Part shown: positions 16,289 through 23,136 of the stretch, one piece after another | Numbering within the stretch: position 1 is the first letter of the stretch | How the letters are laid out: each line of letters begins with the position of its first letter | Assembly (NCBI GenBank): GCA_022827195.1 | Contig: JAJDTL010000004.1 | Location: 62,001 to 126,000, forward strand | DNA length: 64,000 nucleotides | Direction of reading: 5' to 3' | DNA from: Caldilineaceae bacterium | GTDB taxonomy: Bacteria; Chloroflexota; Anaerolineae; Caldilineales; Caldilineaceae | The notes under the pieces: model-generated | What the model saw: only the letters and a program-made list of their open reading frames with translations | The model's database searches: none | Told to the model about the DNA's origin: nothing | Program-made: the position numbers and the translations under genes

Positions 16289-19093
16289 TCACGCCGCCAG
16301 CGCCATGTTCAACTCTTCCAGGATCAGTTCCAACTTCTCGCCAAAGAGCGCATGGGCCTTGGCCAGTCCGCCCTCCTGGTTGAAGGGCGCCAGCTGGAAC
16401 GCCTCCAGCCCGATGCTGACGCTGCCTGCGATGTGGTCGCGGATCGCCTCCAGCCAGCGGCGCTGCTCAGTGCTGAAACTGCGCCCGCTGGCCTCCTGCA
16501 GTTCCAGCCAGCGGTCGAAGCGCTCTTCCACCAGCTCGCCGAAAGGGATCAACTCCTCATCCGACCCGATGGCGTAGCGCACCAGCGACACGATATCGGC
16601 CAGCTTACGCTGCGGCGACCCGCGCACCCTGGACCGGTCCAGCTGCCGGTAGGCCCGCCAGATGCGCTCGGTTGTCAAGGTCCGCGGCGGCAGCTGCAGC
16701 CTTTCTGCCAGCTCCCTGATATCCTCGTAGCGCAGCCGCTGTTGGTAGGGGCGCTCATAGAGCAGTTGCAGCGCGATGATCTCGTCCCGGTTCTCCTGGA
16801 CAAACTCCCGGAAGGATTGAACTACCCTTTCAGCCTCGGCGTCGGAAAATCCCGCTTCGATCAGCTCGTCGGCGCTGACCCTGTCGATCGTCTGCTCATA
16901 GCTCTTGTGTAGATCCACCAGCAGCTGGCGAAGCTGGGGATTGGCGGCAAAGGGCACAGCCGCTTTCTCCAGCAACGCCTCACTCGCCTGGGCGATCGCC
17001 GCTTCCTCCGGCTCCTCCTGCCCCGTCGCCTGCTGCGCCGCCTCAAGGGCGGTGTCGGGGTCGGTCGCGCTGAGCAGCCCCGAAACCAGCTGCGGCAGGG
17101 TCGCGCCGTGCGCGGTCGACTCGACAGCGTGACGGTCGCGGTCGCTCAGCTGGCGGTCCAACCGCGCCAGGCGGCTCCCCAGGGAGGAGAGTACGTCGGG
17201 ATCACGGCTTCCCATGCTTACCATGTCGAGCAGCTTGTCGAACGGAACGGTCTTCTTCCTGTCCAGTGTGTACGAATCGGACATCTCCGTTTCCGTGACG
17301 CCGATCGCGTCGACGATAACGAACCGGAGCTTGTTTTGCGCATCCGGCGTGACGCTCTGCAGGTCAGTGCTGGAGATCGTCCGTACGCCGCGACCCTTCA
17401 TCTGCTCATAGTAGCCGCGGCTGCCCACGGAGCGCATGAAAAAGACGATCTCGAGCGGCTTGATGTCGGTGCCGGTCGCGATCATGTCCACCGTCACAAC
17501 GATGCGCGGGGCGTAGCTGTTGCGGAACCGGGTCAGCAACGCTTCCGGGGCTACGCCGGTCGTCTTGTAGGTGATCTTCTGGCAGAAGTCGTTGCCCTTG
17601 TCGAACACCTCGCGCACGATGCGCACAATGTCGTCGGCGTGGCTGTCGTCCTTGGCGAAGATGACCGTCTTGGGCACATGCTTGCGCTCGGGAAAGATTT
17701 CGGTCAACAGCTTGTCGCGAAAAGCGCGGATGACGGTGCGGATCTGGTCTTCGGCAACCACGGCCCGGTCCAGCTGCTTCGCCGTATACTCCAGGTCCTC
17801 TTTCAGTTGCTCCCAACGTACCTTGCGCGTGTGCCGGTCCCTCCTGTCCACGAAATACCCGGCCTCGATCGAGGAGCCTTGTTCCGTGATCGCCGTCCTG
17901 ATGCGATAGACGTCATAGTCCACGTTGACCCCGTCGGCCACGGCCTGCGCGTGGTTGTACTCCATCACCAGGTTTTGCCGGAAGAAGCCGAAGGTCTGCT
18001 TGGACGGCGTGGCCGTGAGGCCGATGAGGAAGGCGTCGAAATACTCCAGCACCTGCCGCCACAGGTTGTAGATCGAGCGGTGGCACTCGTCGGTGATGAT
18101 TACGTCGAATGTGCCGATGGGATAGTCGGGATTGTACTCCACCGGCGCCGGTTCGCGCTGAAAGGGTACCCTGTCAAACCCGGAGACCTCCTCCAGCTCG
18201 GGGTCCAGCTCCTCGCCCTTGAGCATCGAGTAGACCCGCTGGATGGTGGCGATGCAGACTCGGCTCACCCCGTCGATGTGCGCCGAACTGAGATGCTGCA
18301 CGTTGTAGAGCTCGGTAAACTTGCGCCCGTCGTCCGGCGTGTTGAACCCCTGGAACTCGCGCAGCGTCTGGCGGCCGAGGTTGCTGCGGTCTACCAGGAA
18401 CAGCACGCGCCCCGCCCCCGCGTGCTTGATCAGCCGGTATATCAGGTTGCAGGCCGTGAAGGTCTTCCCGCTGCCGGTGGCCATCTGCACCAGCGCGCGC
18501 TGCCGGCCCGCGGCCAGCGACTCCTCCAGGTTCCTGATCGCTTTCTCCTGCACCGGCCATAGCCCCGCTGGGTCCAGGGGCGGCATCGCCTTCAGCCTCT
18601 GGCGCAGGTTGTCGGCAGTGTGATAGCTATCCTCTGTTTCTGCTACGAGTCCGGGCGAGACCGGCCGGCCTTCCTGAACGCCTACCCACCGGGCCAGCGT
18701 AGACGGCGTATGGAAGGAGAAGATAGAGCGGCTACGGGGTTCCGGGTCCAGCTCATTGGTGAACTGGGTCTCGACGCCCGTGCTTTCGTAGAGAAAGGGC
18801 AGAGGCCGGTGGTAAACGGGCAAATCCTCAGGCAGCCCCGTGCTGTACTTCTCTGATTGGGCCTCCACCCCTTTCAGCGTGTACCCTTCCGGCTTGGCCT
18901 CGACGACGCCCGCCGCCGTCCGGTCCACGTAGAGCAGGTAATCGGCATAGCCGTGACCTGATTTCAGTGGAACCTCGCGCACTGCTATTCCACGACCCGC
19001 GTAGAGGTTGAGAGCGTCCGCATCCTGGATCTCCCAGCCCGCGCCTGTCAACATCTCGTCTATATTCGCTCGCGCTTGCTGTTCCGGAGTCAT
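16289..19093 (-). CDS. hsdR: Type I restriction endonuclease subunit R
   Basis: This 934-aa protein carries the expected domains. The N-terminal RecB-type nuclease contains ADYLLYVDRT (D51) and GVVEAKPEG (E65, K67). A superfamily 2 helicase/translocase has Walker A MATGSGKTF near residue 205, the DECH box ITDECHRSIYNLW near 333 and motif III LIGLTATPS. The second RecA lobe has VTVDMIATGTDIKPL and QMKGRGVRT. A C-terminal helical domain follows that docks on HsdM/HsdS. It pumps unmodified DNA and cuts it at a distance from the target. It is the first gene of the operon and is GC-rich like hsdM. The ATG at 19093 gives the canonical beginning MTPEQQARANIDEML. Confidence 0.95.
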   Translation of the reverse strand: MTPEQQARANIDEMLTGAGWEIQDADALNLYAGRGIAVREVPLKSGHGYADYLLYVDRTAAGVVEAKPEGYTLKGVEAQSEKYSTGLPEDLPVYHRPLPFLYESTGVETQFTNELDPEPRSRSIFSFHTPSTLARWVGVQEGRPVSPGLVAETEDSYHTADNLRQRLKAMPPLDPAGLWPVQEKAIRNLEESLAAGRQRALVQMATGSGKTFTACNLIYRLIKHAGAGRVLFLVDRSNLGRQTLREFQGFNTPDDGRKFTELYNVQHLSSAHIDGVSRVCIATIQRVYSMLKGEELDPELEEVSGFDRVPFQREPAPVEYNPDYPIGTFDVIITDECHRSIYNLWRQVLEYFDAFLIGLTATPSKQTFGFFRQNLVMEYNHAQAVADGVNVDYDVYRIRTAITEQGSSIEAGYFVDRRDRHTRKVRWEQLKEDLEYTAKQLDRAVVAEDQIRTVIRAFRDKLLTEIFPERKHVPKTVIFAKDDSHADDIVRIVREVFDKGNDFCQKITYKTTGVAPEALLTRFRNSYAPRIVVTVDMIATGTDIKPLEIVFFMRSVGSRGYYEQMKGRGVRTISSTDLQSVTPDAQNKLRFVIVDAIGVTETEMSDSYTLDRKKTVPFDKLLDMVSMGSRDPDVLSSLGSRLARLDRQLSDRDRHAVESTAHGATLPQLVSGLLSATDPDTALEAAQQATGQEEPEEAAIAQASEALLEKAAVPFAANPQLRQLLVDLHKSYEQTIDRVSADELIEAGFSDAEAERVVQSFREFVQENRDEIIALQLLYERPYQQRLRYEDIRELAERLQLPPRTLTTERIWRAYRQLDRSRVRGSPQRKLADIVSLVRYAIGSDEELIPFGELVEERFDRWLELQEASGRSFSTEQRRWLEAIRDHIAGSVSIGLEAFQLAPFNQEGGLAKAHALFGEKLELILEELNMALAA

Positions 19094-19245
19094 CTTGCTT
19101 ATGTAAACGATCGCCGCGAGGCATCGAGGCCGCGGCTGCTGGTACGCTTGTTACACCATCCACAGATACCTTGGAGGGCGACAGTACCCATAATACTATA
19201 GGTTGTCAAACTGTCTCCCGCTACTACGTTACGCCTCCCCCACCT

Positions 19246-19352
19246 TGACACCGCCGCGCCGGGTGTGTACCGTTTCCTGGCGGCGGTCAACTATGCGTCC
19301 GGCGGACGAGCTGGACCCACGGAGGGCGCGCCGTGATGCCACACCAGCGGAA
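19246..19352 (+). repeat. Copy A of a ~107-bp direct repeat: leader and first codons of the SH3b gene, cut by an IS3 end
   Basis: The segment matches 20374-20480 with scattered substitutions. Both read TGACACCGCCGCGCC, then TGGCGGCGGTCAAC, then CCACGGAGGG, then a start region (ATGCCACACCAGCGGAA here against ATGTCACACAAACGGAA in the intact copy). The repeat stops exactly where the IS3-type end TGAACTTGGCC begins at 19353, so copy A is the start of a second SH3b-type gene interrupted by the element. Confidence 0.8.
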
Positions 19353-19590
19353 TGAACTTGGCCCCCAGCACTGGATCACAAGCTAAGTTTTGTAATGGAG
19401 CAATTCATTAGCCTGTGGAGGGGCAGCACGATGGCCAATAAGACGGCGGCGACACACTGTGGCCTTCAAGTTTCGGGTCGCATTGGAAGCGCTGGAAGGC
19501 AGCAAGACAATTGGCCGGTTATCAAGTAAACGCGAGATTCATGCTAACATGATACGGGCCCGGAAACGGCAGTTGCAGGAAGACGATCCC
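19353..19590 (+). mobile_element. IS3-family 5' end with broken OrfA
   Basis: The element opens with TGAACTTGGCCCCCAGCACT, a diverged copy of the left end found at 1603 (minus strand) and 60881. The OrfA start ATG at 19431 reads MANK, then one extra base shifts the frame, after which the conserved RRRHTVAFKFRVALEALEG and SKTIGRLSSKREIHANMIR are legible. Homology stops near KRQLQEDDP, where an unrelated antisense helicase fragment begins. There is no OrfB, DDE domain or right end, so it is dead. Together with the copy at 1383-1603, in opposite orientation, it brackets the defence island. Confidence 0.75.
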
Positions 19591-19602
19591 AACTCTTCGC
19601 TG

Positions 19603-19767
19603 CGAACGGTGCGCCCCGTCCGAGATCACCAGGTCGAAATCCGTGTGCGAGAAGAGCGACCGGTGCTTGTGGTCGCAAAGCAACGACTGGACCGTGCTGA
19701 CCACGATCTCGGCCGCGCGGTACTGTCGAAGCGGTCGCTGAAGAAGCCTTGGAAGCGTGAGCCGGTA
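19603..19767 (-). pseudogene. Fragment of a superfamily 2 restriction-type helicase
   Basis: On the minus strand, about 55 codons read YRAAEIVVSTVQSLLCD then RSLFSHTDFDLVISDGAHRS. This is the Ib-II region of HsdR/DEAD-type helicases, where the Walker B box would be DEAHRS; the glutamate has become glycine (DGAHRS). The frame on either side does not continue the family. It is therefore a degraded remnant, lying at the island border directly against the IS3 OrfA fragment. Confidence 0.6.
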
Positions 19768-20198
19768 GCCTCGACCTCGCTCCCATCTCCGCCCAACAGA
19801 ACCAGTCCCGGATCGATTCCATCGTCGCCTGCGGCCTTGCAACGCTATGATCCAAACAGACGCAGGACGCCGCCCGGCGCCTACTCACCGCCGTCAACCA
19901 TGCCTGGCTTGCCCACCTAAAGTGTTTCCCTAATGGAACCAAGAATTCCTTCCTGACGAGCGTGCAGCCGAAACGCCCGTGAATCCTATGTGCCCCCTTT
20001 CCGAAAAGTCTGGGTTTCAAAAGGGATCTACTTTAGTCTTCCTTCCCTTGCCTCAAGCGGGGTTATATTTCAAATAAATAATATATAAAGTCTTCTCTTA
20101 CACTGAGAGTCCAGTCGTCCCCCGCCTCCCATGCGCCATGTTCCCGACAACGTCTCCCCTTGCCGCTTGCCTGCTATTGCAAAAATTTTTCTGCCCAA
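19768..20198. other. Intergenic stretch, no gene recognised
   Basis: Frames in this part overlap the helicase relic but have no family features. An A5T5 block lies at 20181-20190, just before the palindromic repeat block. No RNA gene or terminator is evident. Confidence 0.45.
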
Positions 20199-20256
20199 AC
20201 TCTCGTAAACGCTCGTATAACGCTCGTGTAACTCTCGTACGAGCGTTCACGAGAGT
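20199..20256. repeat. Inverted repeat built from CTCGT units
   Basis: The arms ACTCTCGTAAACGCTCGTA (20199-20217) and TACGAGCGTTCACGAGAGT (20238-20256) are complementary with one mismatch. The 20-bp spacer carries further CTCGT copies and the palindrome CTCGTACGAG. It lies 208 bp upstream of the SH3b gene and could form a cruciform or hairpin, or bind a dimeric protein. Confidence 0.75.
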
Positions 20257-20373
20257 GACCGTGAGCGTGCGCGTCTGAACATGTCTGTGCAGTTCGCATC
20301 AGAGCGCGGCGCGGCCGCCGTTCCAGGCGCTGCCGCACCGGTGGGCGCCGTAAGCGGCCGCGCCGGCCCGTCC

Positions 20374-20480
20374 TGACACCGCCGCGCCGCGCGTGCACCG
20401 TATTCTGGCGGCGGTCAACCTTGCATCCGGCGGATTGCCCGGAGCCACGGAGGGGGCGGCGCTATGTCACACAAACGGAA
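20374..20480 (+). repeat. Copy B of the ~107-bp direct repeat (intact SH3b gene leader)
   Basis: This is the counterpart of 19246-19352. It includes the leader, the CCACGGAGGGGGCGGCGCT stretch holding the ribosome-binding site, and the first six codons of the gene starting at 20464. The intervening 1.02 kb holds the IS3 and helicase relics and the CTCGT inverted repeat. Confidence 0.8.
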
Positions 20481-21288
20481 GGTTATCGTTCTGGCGGGGG
20501 TCGTTGTGTTGCTGTTGGCGCTGGGTGTCTCGCGGCTGCAGGCGCAGTCGCCGCTGACGCTGAAGGGGCTGTCGCAGCGCATCAGCGAGCTGGCGCGCGG
20601 CGTCTCTGCGCTGCGCAGGACCAGCGTGACGAAGAGCGAGTACGGAGCGTTCACAGACAAAGTCGCGACGCTGGAGGCGCGGCTGGACGAGATCCCCACG
20701 GCCACGCCGACACCCGAACCGCCGACGGCCACGCCAACCGCGACGGCAACCGCGACGGCAACAGCCACGCCGCTCCCGGCCACGGCGACGCCGGCGTCGG
20801 ATGTCGCTTTTGTTACGACGCGGCGCAGGATGAACATCCGCAGCGGGCCGGGCACGAACTACGCCATCGCGGGCACGGTCGGGGCCGGCACGCGCCTGGC
20901 CATCACCGGCAAGAACGCGGCCGGCGGCTGGTGGCGCGTCGACTACCATGGGCAGCACGGCTGGATCTTCGCGCCCTACGTGGATGCAACCAACGGCGAG
21001 ACGGTCGAGGTGGTCGGCACGTCCGCGACGCCGACGCCGCAACCGACGGAGACGCCGTTCGTTGCGCGCAGCAACGATGACCTTGCGCTCTATCTGCTCG
21101 AAAAGGACAACGCGCCAACGGCCAAGCTGCAAGAGCAGTGGGACGCCTTGAGCCGGCAGGAGCGGGATGAGCAGGTGCAGGACAGCAGATTCAAGCTCGA
21201 GGTTACGGCCGAATACTGCAACATGCCGGCGGCGGACGCGGCGCAGATGATCGACCGGCACGGGCAGCGCCTGGACGACGCCGGCTAG
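20464..21288 (+). CDS. Secreted or membrane-anchored SH3b-domain protein, probably shortened by an amber codon
   Basis: This 274-aa protein has an N-terminal membrane/signal segment (VIVLAGVVVLLLALGVSRLQA), a helical stretch, a Thr/Pro-rich linker made of TATATA-type repeats (residues about 80-112) and a bacterial SH3 domain (residues about 116-170: RRRMNIRSGPGTNYAI then WWRVDYHGQHGWIFAPYV). A second Thr/Pro linker and a helical C-terminal part follow. SH3b domains usually bind peptidoglycan or other surface ligands. After the TAG at 21286 the same frame stays open for 42 codons (EARARAVLMLNSFGEAGNSP, EECEAWLTDAVN) to a TAG at 21415. These codons look like the natural end of the helical domain, so the gene has probably suffered a nonsense mutation. 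Confidence 0.75.
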   Translation: MSHKRKVIVLAGVVVLLLALGVSRLQAQSPLTLKGLSQRISELARGVSALRRTSVTKSEYGAFTDKVATLEARLDEIPTATPTPEPPTATPTATATATATATPLPATATPASDVAFVTTRRRMNIRSGPGTNYAIAGTVGAGTRLAITGKNAAGGWWRVDYHGQHGWIFAPYVDATNGETVEVVGTSATPTPQPTETPFVARSNDDLALYLLEKDNAPTAKLQEQWDALSRQERDEQVQDSRFKLEVTAEYCNMPAADAAQMIDRHGQRLDDAG

Positions 21289-21497
21289 TCGGCCGGCCAG
21301 GAGGCCCGGGCCAGGGCGGTGCTGATGCTGAACTCGTTTGGCGAGGCCGGCAATTCGCCCGAAGAGTGCGAGGCCTGGCTTACCGATGCGGTGAACACGC
21401 AGATCGCCAACCAGTAGGGGACCGCCTCCCACCTGGCGCGTAACGCGCTGCCGCGGCCGCGGGCCGGGCGGGGCAGAGGCGGTGTGGTGCGGCTGCG

Positions 21498-21926
21498 CTA
21501 CTGCTGCCGCGGCTGCACAAACTCGATCAGGAGTCCGTCGGGGTCGCGCACGCAGACGACACCGGCGGCGTCGAGGGCGGAGTAGGGTTCGGCCAGCGGC
21601 TCGACGCCGTGCCGCTTCAGCTCCGCGATGGTCTCCTCGATATCCTCGACGAGCAGGGTAAGCCAGTTTACGCCCGACGAAAACTCAGCGGAAAGCGGCG
21701 GCGGCGGCGACGCGATCTCGGCCAGCTTGATCAGCGTGTCGCCGGCCTTGACGCGCACCTGGCGGAACCCGCGCGGGGCCAGGCCGACGTTCTGTGCCAG
21801 CTCGTCGGAGATCTGGATCTCGAAGGCGATCTCCAGGCCCAGGATCTCATGATAGAAATGGAGCGATTTTTCGAAGTCGCTGCAGATGATGGCGATGTCG
21901 ACGACCGGATGAATCAGTTTGACCAT
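21498..21926 (-). CDS. Glyoxalase/VOC-superfamily protein
   Basis: This 142-aa protein is a single VOC unit of two beta-alpha-beta-beta-beta modules: VVDIAIICSDFEKSLHFYHE then ILGLEIAFE, and NWLTLLVEDIEETIAELKRH then AGVVCVRDPDGLLIEFVQPR. The C-terminal DPDG-x-LIEF segment carries the usual metal-ligand glutamate. The family includes lactoylglutathione lyases, dioxygenases and isomerases; the substrate cannot be read from the sequence. It is the last gene of the minus-strand carbohydrate region, 193 bp from the sugar isomerase-like gene, and could be co-transcribed. Confidence 0.85.
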   Translation of the reverse strand: MVKLIHPVVDIAIICSDFEKSLHFYHEILGLEIAFEIQISDELAQNVGLAPRGFRQVRVKAGDTLIKLAEIASPPPPLSAEFSSGVNWLTLLVEDIEETIAELKRHGVEPLAEPYSALDAAGVVCVRDPDGLLIEFVQPRQQ

Positions 21927-22119
21927 GGCAGTACCGTGTTCTGCCGCGCTGCAGCAGACACGCCTCCTTTAGCTGGTGAACGAACCTTCCTCGCTTGATG
22001 GGAAGCCGTGCGCCGACGTCATGGGCGCGGCCGGATACGACGGTTGACTGCCGAAGCGTTGCGGCTGAATTGCCGGGCAGATGCAGCTCTGTCGCGCCAT
22101 TGCGCGGCGCTGCTCATGT

Positions 22120-23052
22120 TCAGATGAGAACGTTCTGCAAGACGCCGATGGCCAGCGCAAGACCCTTGCCGGTCTCGATGAGCGGGTCCTCCTGCTCGAT
22201 TGAGAGCACATCGTCGTAGCCGGCCTGGCGCAAGGCGCTGACGAATGCGCGCCACGTGAACTCGTCGTGTCCGAAGCCGACCGTGCGAAAGAGCCAGCTG
22301 CGGCCCTCCTGCTGCGGGAACAGCCCGTTGTCCAGAACGCCGTTGACGCGCACGTGCTGAGCGTCGAGACAGCTGTCCTTGACGTGGACGTGGTAGATGG
22401 CGTCGCCGAGAGCGCGCACAACCTCGCTGATGTCCACACCCTGCCAGAAGAGATGGGAGGGGTCAAGGTTGCAGCCGACGACCGGCCCGACCTCCGCGCG
22501 CAGGCGCAGCAGCGTTGCGGCGTTGTAGAGCATGTCCCCCGCCATCATCTCGAAGCAGAGGCGGACGCCATGGTCGGCGGCGATGCGGCCGTGCTCCTTC
22601 CAGTAGGGGATGAGCCGCTCCTGCCACTGCCAGAGGTACATGTCGCGGTTGCGGGCCGGGAAGGACGAGAGAATCCAGTTGGGTGTGCGGTCGCCGGGGG
22701 CTGCTTCGGGCAGGCCGGCGATGAGCGTGATGCGGGTGACCCCGATCTCTGCCGCCAGCTTACAGGTGTTGCGGAAGTCGCGGTCGTAGCTTGCGGCGAT
22801 CTTCGGATCGGGGTGGAGGGGCTCGCCGTGCATGGCGAAGGCGCTGACCGTCAGCCCGGATGCGGCCAGGGTCCCCTGAAACCGGTCCAGGGCGGCCGGG
22901 TCCGCCAGCAGCTGGGCCGGGTCGCAATGGTTCTTGGAGAAGATGCCGCCGGCGCCGATCTCGACGGAGCTCAGGCCCAGCTCTTCGATGCTGCGGGCGA
23001 CTTCGGGCAGCGGCCGGTCGGTCAGGCCGGTCAGTACGGTTCCGAGGTGCAT
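22120..23052 (-). CDS. Sugar phosphate isomerase/epimerase-like TIM-barrel protein
   Basis: The ATG at 23052 follows GGGAGGAA by six bases and gives 310 aa; an upstream start at 23076 would place that site inside the coding region. The protein matches the AP-endonuclease-2/xylose-isomerase-like TIM barrel family: IEELGLSSVEIGAGG at the N-terminus, VRLCFEMMAGDM, VGCNLDPSHLFW, YHVHVKDSCLD and DDVLSIEQEDPL. The Glu, Asp-x-Ser-His and His-x-Lys-Asp positions are the usual metal-binding set. Members isomerise or epimerise keto-sugars or inositols, or oxidise them with a partner. Its position after glycosidase and ABC genes suggests catabolism of the imported sugar. Confidence 0.85.
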   Translation of the reverse strand: MHLGTVLTGLTDRPLPEVARSIEELGLSSVEIGAGGIFSKNHCDPAQLLADPAALDRFQGTLAASGLTVSAFAMHGEPLHPDPKIAASYDRDFRNTCKLAAEIGVTRITLIAGLPEAAPGDRTPNWILSSFPARNRDMYLWQWQERLIPYWKEHGRIAADHGVRLCFEMMAGDMLYNAATLLRLRAEVGPVVGCNLDPSHLFWQGVDISEVVRALGDAIYHVHVKDSCLDAQHVRVNGVLDNGLFPQQEGRSWLFRTVGFGHDEFTWRAFVSALRQAGYDDVLSIEQEDPLIETGKGLALAIGVLQNVLI

Positions 23053-23136
23053 GGTCCATTCCTCCCTGGGCAGCATGGCTATGCTGCGTCAAAATCGTTG
23101 GCGGGCGGGTGTCGGGCAAGGCATGGGCTGCCGGCT

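Noticed and set aside
17108..18562. 484-codon open frame on the plus strand
   Set aside because: It mirrors hsdR, which has all expected motifs on the other strand.
1383..19590. Complete composite transposon
   Set aside because: Neither flanking copy has a functional transposase, the right copy lacks a right end, and no target duplication was found. Only bracketing by relics is claimed.
20199..20256. Possible CRISPR array because of repeated CTCGT units
   Set aside because: Units are only about ten bases, without spacers of constant length, and no cas genes are present.
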